25,236 bases of DNA, taken from NCBI GenBank assembly GCA_946499615.1, contig CAMMST010000035.1, positions 1-25,236 of the forward strand, read 5' to 3'. The notes under the pieces were generated by a model. The model saw only the letters and a list, made by a program, of their open reading frames with translations, made no database searches and was not told the origin of the DNA. This document shows, piece after piece, positions 1-7,918 of the stretch (positions are counted from its first letter, which is position 1; each line of letters starts with the position of its first letter). A program made the position numbers and the translations under genes. The DNA comes from Enterococcus_E cecorum_B (GTDB lineage: Bacteria; Bacillota; Bacilli; Lactobacillales; Enterococcaceae).

Positions 1-148
1 TAATATGATATGATTCTGAAATTCTTTCAAATGTTGCTTTAGCATAATCAGATATTTCATCATCAATCACTTGTCTACGGTATTTCGTTACTAAAATAAG
101 ATGGTAATAAAGAAGGAACACTGAATGGTTATTTGTATCTAATTCCAT
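1..148 (-). CDS. tnpA: IS200/IS605-family transposase TnpA, 5' part (runs off window)
   Basis: The first 49 codons of a minus-strand gene are present; the rest lies beyond base 1. The reading starts MELDTNNHSVFLLYYHLILV and continues TKYRRQVIDDEISDYAKATF, which is the conserved N-terminus of Y1-type HUH transposases (the HLILVTKYRR stretch). These enzymes cut and join single-stranded DNA through one catalytic tyrosine; the HUH motif and tyrosine would lie outside the window. The ATG is preceded only by a weak GAGTGAT ribosome site, which is usual because these transposases are poorly translated. Whether the gene is intact cannot be seen here. Confidence 0.85.
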   Translation of the reverse strand, partial: MELDTNNHSVFLLYYHLILVTKYRRQVIDDEISDYAKATFERISESYHI

Positions 149-159
149 TTTATATCACT

Positions 160-310
160 CATTTCTAATATAGACTGATTATAACATAGAACGAAATAAA
201 AAGACAATGTACTTTATTGTCGGTCTTCGAGTTACCAACAGTAACCCTCATACCGAATGGCATTCATCACCCACCTATAGAGGATGGGCGACTTCTGCCT
301 GAATTACGTT
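160..310. mobile_element. End of the IS200/IS605-type element, with three small hairpins
   Basis: Upstream of tnpA are three hairpins: GACAAT/ATTGTC (203-208 and 216-221), GTTAC/GTAAC (231-235 and 241-245) and CCCACC/GGATGGG (270-275 and 282-288). The last is followed by GCGACTTCTGCC. Subterminal hairpins are the recognition sites of this IS family. The 261-300 part looks, on the plus strand, more like the end that normally follows tnpB than a plain tnpA-side end, but no tnpB is present. The exact boundary of the element is inferred. Confidence 0.5.
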
Positions 311-338
311 AAAAATCACCACACTATACACAATATGC

Positions 339-378
339 AAAAAAATCCCGTTACTTACCTTTACAAATAAGTAACGGG
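339..378 (-). terminator. Rho-independent terminator of the formate/nitrite channel gene
   Basis: CCCGTTACTTA (347-357) pairs perfectly with TAAGTAACGGG (368-378). On the minus strand the stem is followed by a run of seven T. It lies just 3' of the stop codon at 386-388. Confidence 0.88.
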
Positions 379-385
379 AAAATGA

Positions 386-1183
386 TTAATCCACATATTT
401 TGATTTTGAGCTGTTTAACCAAGCGTAGATTAAACCAATCACCAAGCCACCACCGATATAGTTACCGATGAAAGCAAAGACTAGATTGTGAACGATATGT
501 GCCACGTCCATGCCAGGAATATTCCCACCTGAAGCAAAGAATGCTAATGAAAAAGCAGGGAAGTTGGCAATCACGTGTTCATAACCTAAGAATGCGAAGA
601 TAAAGATAATGAAGATAATCGCAGGAACTTTACCCGCATCATCTTTCATACGTAAGCTGACAATAACCGAAGTATTTACAACGATATTCGCAAACATCGC
701 TTCTGCTAAAATTTGTAAAGTTGGTTTTGCTAATTTAGCCGCAATCCCAGCATACATATAGTTATCTGGCGCTAAGTTTTGGAAAGGACCAGTTAAAGAT
801 ACGAAAAAGGCAAAAATAATACCACCGACTAAGTTAAAAAATACACAGGTAAATAATAATTTCAAAGCTTTAGCAACGGTCATTTTCTTACGGAACACAC
901 CAACAGTGGCATAAAGCATGTTTGAAGTTCCTAATTCAGCGTTCATATACAAAATCATAACCAGTGACCAACTGAACATGAAGGCAAATAAGAATTTACC
1001 TAAACCTGGCACCAATTTGTCACCATTCATCGCAACTGCAAAGGCAATCGCTGTCCCTAATGTCAAGAATAAACAAGCTAACATCGCACGCACAGCATAG
1101 CGGGCATAACTACTTTCGATTAGGTCTAATTTCTTTTCAATAGAAGAATCAATCTTCTCAAATAATGGGGATACTGGATTCAT
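386..1183 (-). CDS. Formate/nitrite transporter family protein (FocA/NirC type)
   Basis: A 265-residue integral membrane protein. Members of this family are pentameric channels for formate, nitrite or hydrosulfide. The length and hydrophobic pattern fit: a charged N-terminus, then about six membrane segments beginning near residue 30, with the typical half-helix stretch NAELGTSNML near residue 82, NLVGGIIFAF near 117 and FANIVVNTSV near 165. The substrate cannot be read from the sequence. In fermentative lactic acid bacteria, formate export or import linked to pyruvate formate-lyase is the usual role, but no such gene is nearby. The ATG has AAGGAG seven bases upstream, and a promoter lies at 1234-1262. 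It appears monocistronic, with its own terminator. Confidence 0.9.
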   Translation of the reverse strand: MNPVSPLFEKIDSSIEKKLDLIESSYARYAVRAMLACLFLTLGTAIAFAVAMNGDKLVPGLGKFLFAFMFSWSLVMILYMNAELGTSNMLYATVGVFRKKMTVAKALKLLFTCVFFNLVGGIIFAFFVSLTGPFQNLAPDNYMYAGIAAKLAKPTLQILAEAMFANIVVNTSVIVSLRMKDDAGKVPAIIFIIFIFAFLGYEHVIANFPAFSLAFFASGGNIPGMDVAHIVHNLVFAFIGNYIGGGLVIGLIYAWLNSSKSKYVD

Positions 1184-1233
1184 CTTTTCACTCCTTAAAT
1201 TTTCATCTGACGCCTTCTATCAACATCATTCTT

Positions 1234-1262
1234 ATTCTAATAATGCAATGGACATTTGTAAA
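1234..1262 (-). promoter_or_regulatory. Promoter for the formate/nitrite channel gene
   Basis: On the minus strand, TTTACA (1257-1262) and TAGAAT (1234-1239) are separated by 17 bp, about 50 bp upstream of the start codon. No clear repressor or activator dyad was seen beside it. Confidence 0.6.
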
Positions 1263-1385
1263 GGACATTTAATGAAAAATATCACATTTTTTCAGAAATA
1301 TTTTCACTATCTGCTTTGTGTCTAATTATTAATAGGATACCTTTTACTTTTATCTCCCTTTTTATTTGTACGCCTGCAATTTCAG

Positions 1386-1415
1386 TTGACAAGCACTTGT
1401 CCAATCGGCTATAAT
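1386..1415 (+). promoter_or_regulatory. rpsD promoter
   Basis: Perfect TTGACA (1386-1391) and perfect TATAAT (1410-1415), 18 bp apart. It is located about 190 bp ahead of the rpsD start, which leaves a long transcribed leader. Confidence 0.85.
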
Positions 1416-1421
1416 GTGCTT

Positions 1422-1608
1422 TGTGTAAAATAATGCAGCAGAAAAGTAATAGACCATCCCTAGTTTATCGCTTAATGTTAAGTTCAATTGAGTAACCGCG
1501 GCTGCAAAGGTGAAGATTGAAGAATAAACTACATGAACTATGAATTTTTCAAACGGATTATTTTACTCCAACGATATACTATATTTCATACATTGGAGGA
1601 ATTTTTAA
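1422..1608 (+). promoter_or_regulatory. rpsD 5' leader, probable S4 autoregulatory element
   Basis: About 187 nt separate the predicted transcription start from the rpsD ATG. The last part can form a hairpin in which CTCCAA (1566-1571) pairs exactly with TTGGAG (1593-1598), burying most of the Shine-Dalgarno GGAGG (1595-1599). In Firmicutes, rpsD is controlled by S4 binding to its own leader, and sequestration of the ribosome site is the expected mechanism. The upstream half has small dyads such as CTTAATGTTAAG, but a full match to the S4 leader family was not verified. The remainder of the 425-bp gap between the two genes (1263-1385) is AT-rich, with nothing recognisable. Confidence 0.6.
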
Positions 1609-2220
1609 ATGTCTCGTTACACAGGACCATCATGGAAAATCTCACGCCGTTTAGGTATCTCATTATCAGGTACAGGTAAAGAATTAGCACGTCGCCCATA
1701 CGCACCAGGTCAACATGGACCATCAAGCCGTGGCGCTCGTTCTGAATACGGTCAACAAATGGCTGAAAAACAAAAATTACGTCACATGTACGGAATGAAT
1801 GAACGTCAATTCCGTAACTTATTCGTGAAAGCTAGCAAAATCCGCGAAGGTAAACACGGGGTTAACTTCATGATCTTACTAGAACAACGCTTAGATAACG
1901 TTGTTTACCGTTTAGGTCTTGCAACTACTCGTCGTCAAGCACGTCAATTAGTTAACCACGGTCACATCTTAGTAGATGGCAAACGCGTTGATATCCCTTC
2001 ATACCATGTTGAAGTTGGTCAAGTTATCAGCGTTCGTGAAAAATCTCAAAACGTATCAGTAATTAAAGATGCGGTTGAAGCTACTGTTGGACGTCCAGCA
2101 TTCGTAAGCTTTGACGAAGAAAAATTAGCTGGTTCATTAACTCGTTTACCAGAACGTGACGAATTATACCCAGAAATCGACGAATCACTAGTTGTCGAAT
2201 TCTACAACAAAAAACTTTAA
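1609..2220 (+). CDS. rpsD: 30S ribosomal protein S4
   Basis: A 203-residue protein matching bacterial S4: the N-terminus MSRYTGPSWKISRRLGISLS, the PYAPGQHG motif, and the S4 RNA-binding domain around residues 93-155 (RLDNVVYRLGLATTRRQARQ, then VNHGHILVDGKRV). It is a primary 16S rRNA binder that nucleates the 30S body. It contains no cysteine, so it is the zinc-free form found in many Firmicutes. As is typical for this phylum it stands alone rather than in the alpha operon. GGAGG lies nine bases ahead of the ATG, inside a hairpin (see the leader). Codon choice is strongly biased (CGT, GGT, TTA), as expected for a highly expressed gene. Confidence 0.98.
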   Translation: MSRYTGPSWKISRRLGISLSGTGKELARRPYAPGQHGPSSRGARSEYGQQMAEKQKLRHMYGMNERQFRNLFVKASKIREGKHGVNFMILLEQRLDNVVYRLGLATTRRQARQLVNHGHILVDGKRVDIPSYHVEVGQVISVREKSQNVSVIKDAVEATVGRPAFVSFDEEKLAGSLTRLPERDELYPEIDESLVVEFYNKKL

Positions 2221-2244
2221 GATTTTCTATCAAGAGTACAAAAA

Positions 2245-2276
2245 GTCATTCAGTTTTTACTGGATGGCTTTTTTGT
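2245..2276 (+). terminator. rpsD terminator
   Basis: GTCATTCAG (2245-2253) pairs along its whole length with CTGGATGGC (2260-2268), counting G-U pairs. A run of six T follows. Confidence 0.9.
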
Positions 2277-2283
2277 TTAATAA

Positions 2284-2328
2284 AAATAAAAATAGACAAA
2301 CAAATCTCCCAAAGATTCATTTGTCTAT
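2284..2328 (-). terminator. Citrate synthase gene terminator
   Basis: AATAGACAAA (2291-2300) pairs with TTTGTCTATT (about 2319-2328) around an inner partly paired stem. Read on the minus strand the hairpin is followed by TTTATTTTTA. It sits immediately 3' of the stop codon. Confidence 0.8.
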
Positions 2329-2332
2329 TTCC

Positions 2333-3697
2333 TTATCTTTCGTCTAAATCTACATATTCGATATCTTCTGTGACTTCCATATAAGCAGGACGGATAATTT
2401 TTTGCGCATTAACTAATTCTTCAATTCGATGCGCTGACCAACCAACAATTCGCGCAATTGCAAAAATCGGTGTATAAAGTTCCTGCGGCAAACCAAGCAT
2501 ATCGTATACAAATCCACTAAAAAAGTCGATATTCGCACTGACCCCTTTATAAATTTTACGTTTTTGGGCAATCACTTCTGGGGCAATCCGTTCCACCATG
2601 GAATAGAGCTCAAATTCCTTCGATGCTGCACTCCCTTTTTCTTCGGCTAGTTTCGATACATAGCGTTTAAAAATCGACGCCCGTGGATCATTATTTGAAT
2701 AGATCGCATGCCCCATTCCATAAATCAACCCTTTATGATCGAAAGCTTGTTTATTCAAGACTGCCGTTAAATAGTTACGAACATCTTCTTCGGTATAATT
2801 TTCGGGTAAATGTTCTTTCATATCCGCCATCATCTGCGTTACCTTGATATTGGCGCCCCCATGTTTCGGTCCCTTTAATGAACCTAAAGCCGCCGCAATC
2901 GTTGAGTACGTATCAGTCCCACTCGAAGTAACCACCCGTGTTGTAAAAGTAGAATTATTCCCGCCCCCGTGTTCCATATGCAAGACTAGCGCCATATCTA
3001 AAGTCTGCGCTTCTTGCTTAGTATATTTTTGGTCAGGACGCAACATTTTCAAAATGACTTCCGCTGTACTCAAATCACCTTTTGGATTATGGATATACAT
3101 ACTCCCCCCTTGGTCGTAGTGATTATACGCATGATAAGCATAAATCGCAATCATCGGAAATACACTAATCAACATCAAGGATTGATCTAAGACATTTTCA
3201 ATCGAGATATCATCCGCCTTTTCATCATAACTCGCTAATGTCAAAATACTACGCGCTAAAGAATTCATAATATTAGCAGAAGGAGCTTTCATGATGACAT
3301 CCCGGACAAAATTCGTAGGCAAGGTTCGTCTGGCATTCAACTCTGCTTTAAACTGCTTCAACTCCGATGCGCTTGGAAGGTTACCAAAAAGTAATAAATA
3401 TGCAACTTCTTCAAAACCATACCGATTCTGTGAAACAAAACCTTCTACCAGTTCATTGATATCTATCCCGCGATAACGCAACTCACCACGCTCAGAAACC
3501 ACTTCTCCGTTGACTTTCTTATCCGGATAAATTGTAGAAATCGTCGTTAAGCCGGCTAAAACCCCTTTCCCATTTTCGTCACGCAAGCCTCTTTTTACTT
3601 GATATTTTGTATAAAGTTGCATTTCTATCTTATCATTTTCCTGACATAACAATGATAGCTTCTTCACATATTCTTCTTTATTTTCGGCATTCGTCAT
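2333..3697 (-). CDS. citZ: Citrate synthase
   Basis: Condenses oxaloacetate and acetyl-CoA to citrate, the entry to the oxidative TCA branch whose next two genes are divergent beside it. At 454 residues it belongs to the long-form citrate/2-methylcitrate synthases rather than the ~370-residue Bacillus CitZ. Family marks are RGELRYRGIDINELVEGF, the first catalytic-histidine block LHMEHGGGNNSTF, GSLKGPKHGGANIKV, the second block GMGHAIYSNNDPRA and the catalytic aspartate in ANIDFFSG. The frame is open to an ATG at 3739. I place the start at 3697 because AAGGGG (3705-3710) is correctly spaced there, and because the promoter -10 box ends only ten bases above 3739, so that ATG would be nearly leaderless. 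Methylcitrate activity is not excluded, but the neighbours favour citrate. Confidence 0.93.
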   Translation of the reverse strand: MTNAENKEEYVKKLSLLCQENDKIEMQLYTKYQVKRGLRDENGKGVLAGLTTISTIYPDKKVNGEVVSERGELRYRGIDINELVEGFVSQNRYGFEEVAYLLLFGNLPSASELKQFKAELNARRTLPTNFVRDVIMKAPSANIMNSLARSILTLASYDEKADDISIENVLDQSLMLISVFPMIAIYAYHAYNHYDQGGSMYIHNPKGDLSTAEVILKMLRPDQKYTKQEAQTLDMALVLHMEHGGGNNSTFTTRVVTSSGTDTYSTIAAALGSLKGPKHGGANIKVTQMMADMKEHLPENYTEEDVRNYLTAVLNKQAFDHKGLIYGMGHAIYSNNDPRASIFKRYVSKLAEEKGSAASKEFELYSMVERIAPEVIAQKRKIYKGVSANIDFFSGFVYDMLGLPQELYTPIFAIARIVGWSAHRIEELVNAQKIIRPAYMEVTEDIEYVDLDER

Positions 3698-3748
3698 CAC
3701 TAAACCCCTTCTTTCTTCGTAATATTCGGGCAATTCCATTTGAATATC

Positions 3749-3776
3749 ATTATAACACGATAATGAGAAAATGAAA
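3749..3776 (-). promoter_or_regulatory. citZ promoter with an overlapping inverted repeat
   Basis: On the minus strand the sequence TGTTATAAT gives an extended -10 box (TATAAT at 3749-3754) with only a weak -35 near 3771-3776. A perfect inverted repeat, CATTAT (3748-3753), six bases, ATAATG (3760-3765), covers the -10 box and could be an operator. Confidence 0.6.
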
Positions 3777-3793
3777 TAATTTTAATAAAAAAG

Positions 3794-3822
3794 TTTACAA
3801 AGTTTTCTGAAAATCGTATAAT
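3794..3822 (+). promoter_or_regulatory. acnA-icd promoter
   Basis: TTTACA (3794-3799) and TATAAT (3817-3822), with 17 bp between. Transcription would begin near 3829, leaving a leader of about 38 nt. Confidence 0.8.
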
Positions 3823-3832
3823 TATGCTAGTT

Positions 3833-3847
3833 ATAACGTATTTTTAT
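3833..3847. promoter_or_regulatory. CcpC-type dyad ATAA-N7-TTAT
   Basis: ATAA (3833-3836), seven bases, TTAT (3844-3847), directly after the predicted transcription start of acnA. In Bacillus and Listeria the LysR-type regulator CcpC binds ATAA-N7-TTAT at the aconitase and citrate synthase promoters in response to citrate. The match is exact, but the motif is short and AT-rich, and no ccpC gene is in this window. Confidence 0.4.
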
Positions 3848-3866
3848 CACAGAAAGGACGAGTGCC

Positions 3867-6536
3867 ATGACCTTTAATAGCCAATTAGTTGTCAATCAGC
3901 AAACATTCGATTATATCGATTTAACTAAAATTGCCGAACATTATCAAGAAAATATCCACAAACTTCCATATGCCATACGTATCTTATTAGAAAGTGTCGC
4001 TCGCCATCAAAATGAAGAAATCACCGAAGAAGCGTTAAAATATTTGATTCACTATGATGCGAAAAATCCTACAGGGGTGATTCCTTTTAAAGTAGAGCGA
4101 GTCGTTTTGCAAGATTTTACTGGTGTACCTGCAGTTGTCGACTTGGCAGCAATGCGTGATGCGATGGTCAAATTAGGTGGTTCAGCTAAAGAAATCAACC
4201 CTGAAATCCCGGTTACCCTAGTTGTCGACCACTCTGTTCAAGTCGATGCTTTTGGTAATCCGCAAGCCATCACCTTAAATACTGAGCGCGAATTTGAACG
4301 CAATATGGAACGTTATCAATTTTTAAAATGGGCACAAGGATCTTTTGAAAACTTTGATGTTGTCCCTCCTGAAACCGGGATTATTCACCAGGTCAATATC
4401 GAATCACTGTCCCCTGTTGTCATCGCAAAAGAAGGCCAGCTATTTCCAGATACCCTGCAAGGAACCGACTCACATACCACGATGATTAATGGTTTAGGTG
4501 TGCTCGGCTGGGGTGTCGGCGGGATTGAAGCTGAGGCCGCTATTTTAGGAGAAGCTTCTTATTTTCCTACGCCTGAAGTCATCGGTGTCCGTTTTACTGG
4601 TCAACTGGCGACGGGCACAACCGCCACTGACCTAGCCCTTTTTGTTACTGAAACTTTGCGTAATGAAAAAGTAGTCGGAAAATTTGTCGAATATTTCGGT
4701 CCAAGCTACCATCAATTAAGTCTTGCTGACCGTGCCACTTTAGCAAATATGGCGCCTGAATACGGGGCAACTTGCGGCTATTGTCCAATCGACCAAGAAA
4801 CCTTAGACTATTTAGCTTTAACCGGACGCACACCTGAATTGATTGCCCAAGTAGAAGCCTATGCCAAAGCCAACCAACTATTCTATGACGAAGAACAAGA
4901 AGCGACTTATACCAAGGTTATCGAAATTGATTTAAGTCAAATCGAACCTTCTCTTGCTGGGCCAAAACGTCCACAAGATCGTATCAGCCTATCCCAAGTC
5001 GCCCAAAATTTCACTCAATCTGTCACTGCGCCAAGTGGTCCTAAAGGCTTTGGATTACCTGAAGAAGAATTAACCAAACAAGCTACGATTCAATGGCAAG
5101 ATGGCACGACAGATACCTTAAAGACCGGTGATTTATTACTAGCGGCGATTACTAGCTGCACCAATACAAGCAATCCATCCGTTTTAATGACTGCTGGACT
5201 CTTAGCGAAAAAAGCCGTTGAAAAAGGATTAACTGTCCCTAAATATGTCAAAACATCTCTCGCACCTGGTTCTAAAGTAGTCACAAGCTATCTAAAGGCA
5301 AGTGGTTTACTTCCCTATTTTGAACAATTAGGATTCTATCTCGTAGGCTATGGTTGCACCACTTGTATCGGAAATTCTGGTCCATTAGATGAAGAAGTGA
5401 CTCAAGCAGTGACCGATAGCCAACTTCTCGCAAGTGCCGTGCTTTCTGGCAACCGCAACTTTGAAGGGCGGATTCATCCATTAATTAAAGCCAACTATCT
5501 CGCTTCTCCACCACTAGTTGTCGCTTATGCTATTTGTGGAACGGTGCGCAAAGATTTAACCAAAGAAAGCCTAGGTACGGATAAAGAAGGCAAGCCGGTC
5601 TACTTAAAAGATATTTGGCCAAGTAGCGAAGAAGTCGAAAGCTATATTCAAAAATACGTCTCAAAAGAAGCCTTTAAAGCGGCCTATGCGCACTTATTTG
5701 ATGCCAATGAACGTTGGAATGAAATCCAAACGACTAGCAGTGATTGTTATGCCTGGGATGAAAATTCAACCTATATCGCCAATCCACCATTCTTTGAAGA
5801 TTTAAGTGCTGATTTACCCAGTCATGCTGCTTTAGAAAATCTCAGAGTGTTAGCCAAATTAGGCGATTCTGTCACAACCGACCATATTTCGCCAGCCGGT
5901 AGCATCGGTTTAGATTCAACAGCTGGAAAATATTTAAGTAGCCGAAATGTGCCATACCGCGATTTTAACTCCTTTGGTTCAAGACGTGGTCACCATGAAG
6001 TGATGATGCGCGGAACTTTGGCCAATATTCGCTTGCAAAACCAACTTGTACCAGAAATTAGTGGTGGTTTCACGCGTTTCTTACCTACTGATGAAGTGAT
6101 GAGTATGTATGATGCGGCGATGAACTACCAAAAGCAAAACATTAGAACGATTATCTTAGCGGGGAAAGATTACGGCATGGGTTCTTCACGTGACTGGGCT
6201 GCCAAAGGAACGCAATTACTTGGAGTGAAGGCGGTCATTGCTGAAAGTTTTGAACGAATTCACCGCTCGAACCTTGTAATGATGGGCTTAATCCCACTTG
6301 AATACACCAATCAAGAAACCGCTCAAAGTCTTGGCTTAACCGGTGAAGAAGTCTTTTGTATTGATTTCCCTGAAAAACCACAAATCAATCAAGCTATTAC
6401 TGTGACTGCCCAAAATAAAGACGGAAAAACCATTACCTTTACCACAAAATTGCGGTTTGATTCTCCAGCTGATTTGCGATACTACCAAAACGGCGGAATC
6501 TTACCAATGATTATTAGAAAACAAGCAACGAAATAA
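3867..6536 (+). CDS. acnA: Aconitate hydratase (aconitase A type)
   Basis: Interconverts citrate and isocitrate through cis-aconitate. The 889 residues are the usual length for the AcnA/IRP1 class. The three cysteine ligands of the [4Fe-4S] cluster are visible: C431 in the SCTNTSNP motif and C497 and C500 in GCTTCIGNSG. Other marks are TDSHTTMINGLGVLGWGVGG near residue 200, DHISPAGSI at the start of the swivelling C-terminal domain, and GSSRDWAAKG. AAAGGA precedes the ATG. The next gene starts 16 bases after the stop codon, so the two are co-transcribed. Proteins of this class can also bind RNA when the cluster is lost; nothing here shows whether this one does. Confidence 0.97.
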   Translation: MTFNSQLVVNQQTFDYIDLTKIAEHYQENIHKLPYAIRILLESVARHQNEEITEEALKYLIHYDAKNPTGVIPFKVERVVLQDFTGVPAVVDLAAMRDAMVKLGGSAKEINPEIPVTLVVDHSVQVDAFGNPQAITLNTEREFERNMERYQFLKWAQGSFENFDVVPPETGIIHQVNIESLSPVVIAKEGQLFPDTLQGTDSHTTMINGLGVLGWGVGGIEAEAAILGEASYFPTPEVIGVRFTGQLATGTTATDLALFVTETLRNEKVVGKFVEYFGPSYHQLSLADRATLANMAPEYGATCGYCPIDQETLDYLALTGRTPELIAQVEAYAKANQLFYDEEQEATYTKVIEIDLSQIEPSLAGPKRPQDRISLSQVAQNFTQSVTAPSGPKGFGLPEEELTKQATIQWQDGTTDTLKTGDLLLAAITSCTNTSNPSVLMTAGLLAKKAVEKGLTVPKYVKTSLAPGSKVVTSYLKASGLLPYFEQLGFYLVGYGCTTCIGNSGPLDEEVTQAVTDSQLLASAVLSGNRNFEGRIHPLIKANYLASPPLVVAYAICGTVRKDLTKESLGTDKEGKPVYLKDIWPSSEEVESYIQKYVSKEAFKAAYAHLFDANERWNEIQTTSSDCYAWDENSTYIANPPFFEDLSADLPSHAALENLRVLAKLGDSVTTDHISPAGSIGLDSTAGKYLSSRNVPYRDFNSFGSRRGHHEVMMRGTLANIRLQNQLVPEISGGFTRFLPTDEVMSMYDAAMNYQKQNIRTIILAGKDYGMGSSRDWAAKGTQLLGVKAVIAESFERIHRSNLVMMGLIPLEYTNQETAQSLGLTGEEVFCIDFPEKPQINQAITVTAQNKDGKTITFTTKLRFDSPADLRYYQNGGILPMIIRKQATK

Positions 6537-6552
6537 GAAAAGAGGTCAGAAG

Positions 6553-7815
6553 ATGAGTTATTTATCAATCAAAGACGGACAACTACAAGTACCCAATCAA
6601 TTAACTGTCCCTTTTATTCAAGGAGATGGCATCGGTCCAGAAATTTGGCAAGCTTCCAAAAAAGTCATTGATACTGCCATTTATAAAGCCTATCACGGAC
6701 AAAAAACCATTCAGTGGCAAGAAATTTATGCTGGACAAACGGCTTTTGAAAAATTTGGCACCTATCTTCCTGATGAAACTTTAGCAACGATTCAAGAAGC
6801 GAAACTCGCTTTAAAAGGGCCCTTAATGACACCCATTGGCGAAGGATTTCGCTCATTAAACGTGACCTTACGCCAAACACTTGATTTGTTTGCTTGTGTA
6901 CGTCCTGTTCGCTATTTTTCCGGCGTGCCTAGTCCTTTAAAACATCCCGAAAAAACAGATATGGTCATCTTCCGCGAAAATACGGAAGATGTCTATGCAG
7001 GAATCGAATTTCTCGCCGGTCAAGCAGAAACGACACAATTAATCGAAGTGTTAAAAGCACAATTTGGTGTCCAAAAAATTCGTTTCCCACAAACTTCATC
7101 GATTGGCATCAAACCCGTATCCAAAGAAGGAAGCCAACGTCTGATTGCCGCTGCGATTGACTATGCATTAGCGAATAAGCGAAAATCTGTCACCTTAGTG
7201 CATAAAGGTAATATCATGAAGTTTACCGAGGGACATTTCAAAAAGTGGGGCTATGATTTAGCAGAGGAAAAATATACCGATGTATGCTTTACCATGCAGA
7301 CTTTTGACAAAATCGCTAAAAAAGAAGGCAAAGAAGCCGCTCAAAAAGCCCTTAACGATGCTCAAAAAGCTGGCAAATTGATCATTAAAGATGTGATTGC
7401 AGATAATTTCTTACAACAAATCTTACTTTATCCAGAAAAATATGATGTGATTGCGACGTGTAACTTAAATGGTGATTATATTTCTGATGCCTTAGCTGCT
7501 CAAGTCGGTGGCATCGGCATTGCACCAGGTGGAAATATCAATTATCACACTGGACACGCGATTTTTGAAGCGACTCATGGCACAGCACCCGATATCGCCG
7601 GTCAAGGAAAAGCCAATCCATGTTCGCTACTCTTATCCGCCTGCATGATGCTTGATTATGTCGGTTGGCAGGCAGCGAGTCATCGGATTATTTGCGCGAT
7701 TGAACATGCCATTCGCAATAAAACAGTCACCAGTGATTTTGCCCAAGCGATGAAAGAGGCCACGCTACTTTCCACTCAAGCATTTGGAGACTTACTCGTT
7801 GACTTAATGGAATAA
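6553..7815 (+). CDS. icd: Isocitrate dehydrogenase, probably NAD+-dependent
   Basis: Oxidatively decarboxylates isocitrate to 2-oxoglutarate. The 420 residues align with E. coli Icd at an offset of about three. Substrate residues lie in TPIGEGFRSLNVTLRQ and FRENTEDVYAGIEF, and metal-binding aspartates in CNLNGDYISDALAAQVGG. The cofactor pocket differs from the NADP+ enzyme: ATHGTAPDIAGQGKANP has D347, I348 and A354 where E. coli has K344, Y345 and V351, and TVTSDFAQ has S394 and Q398 where E. coli has Y391 and R395. This is the pattern of NAD+-specific dehydrogenases and of the engineered NAD+-using E. coli mutant. The specificity call is inference from these residues. It is the second gene of the acnA operon, with AGAGGTC as ribosome site. 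Confidence 0.96.
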   Translation: MSYLSIKDGQLQVPNQLTVPFIQGDGIGPEIWQASKKVIDTAIYKAYHGQKTIQWQEIYAGQTAFEKFGTYLPDETLATIQEAKLALKGPLMTPIGEGFRSLNVTLRQTLDLFACVRPVRYFSGVPSPLKHPEKTDMVIFRENTEDVYAGIEFLAGQAETTQLIEVLKAQFGVQKIRFPQTSSIGIKPVSKEGSQRLIAAAIDYALANKRKSVTLVHKGNIMKFTEGHFKKWGYDLAEEKYTDVCFTMQTFDKIAKKEGKEAAQKALNDAQKAGKLIIKDVIADNFLQQILLYPEKYDVIATCNLNGDYISDALAAQVGGIGIAPGGNINYHTGHAIFEATHGTAPDIAGQGKANPCSLLLSACMMLDYVGWQAASHRIICAIEHAIRNKTVTSDFAQAMKEATLLSTQAFGDLLVDLME

Positions 7816-7824
7816 TCAATCAAT

Positions 7825-7860
7825 AAACTAGCTACAAAGAAAAGTAGCTAGTTTTTATTT
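7825..7860 (+). terminator. acnA-icd operon terminator
   Basis: AAACTAGCTAC (7825-7835) pairs perfectly with GTAGCTAGTTT (7844-7854), followed by TTTATTT. Confidence 0.92.
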
Positions 7861-7918
7861 CTCATCAAACTCAAAACATGATAGAATACAAATAAACAAC
7901 AAATGCAGGAGGTGTGCC

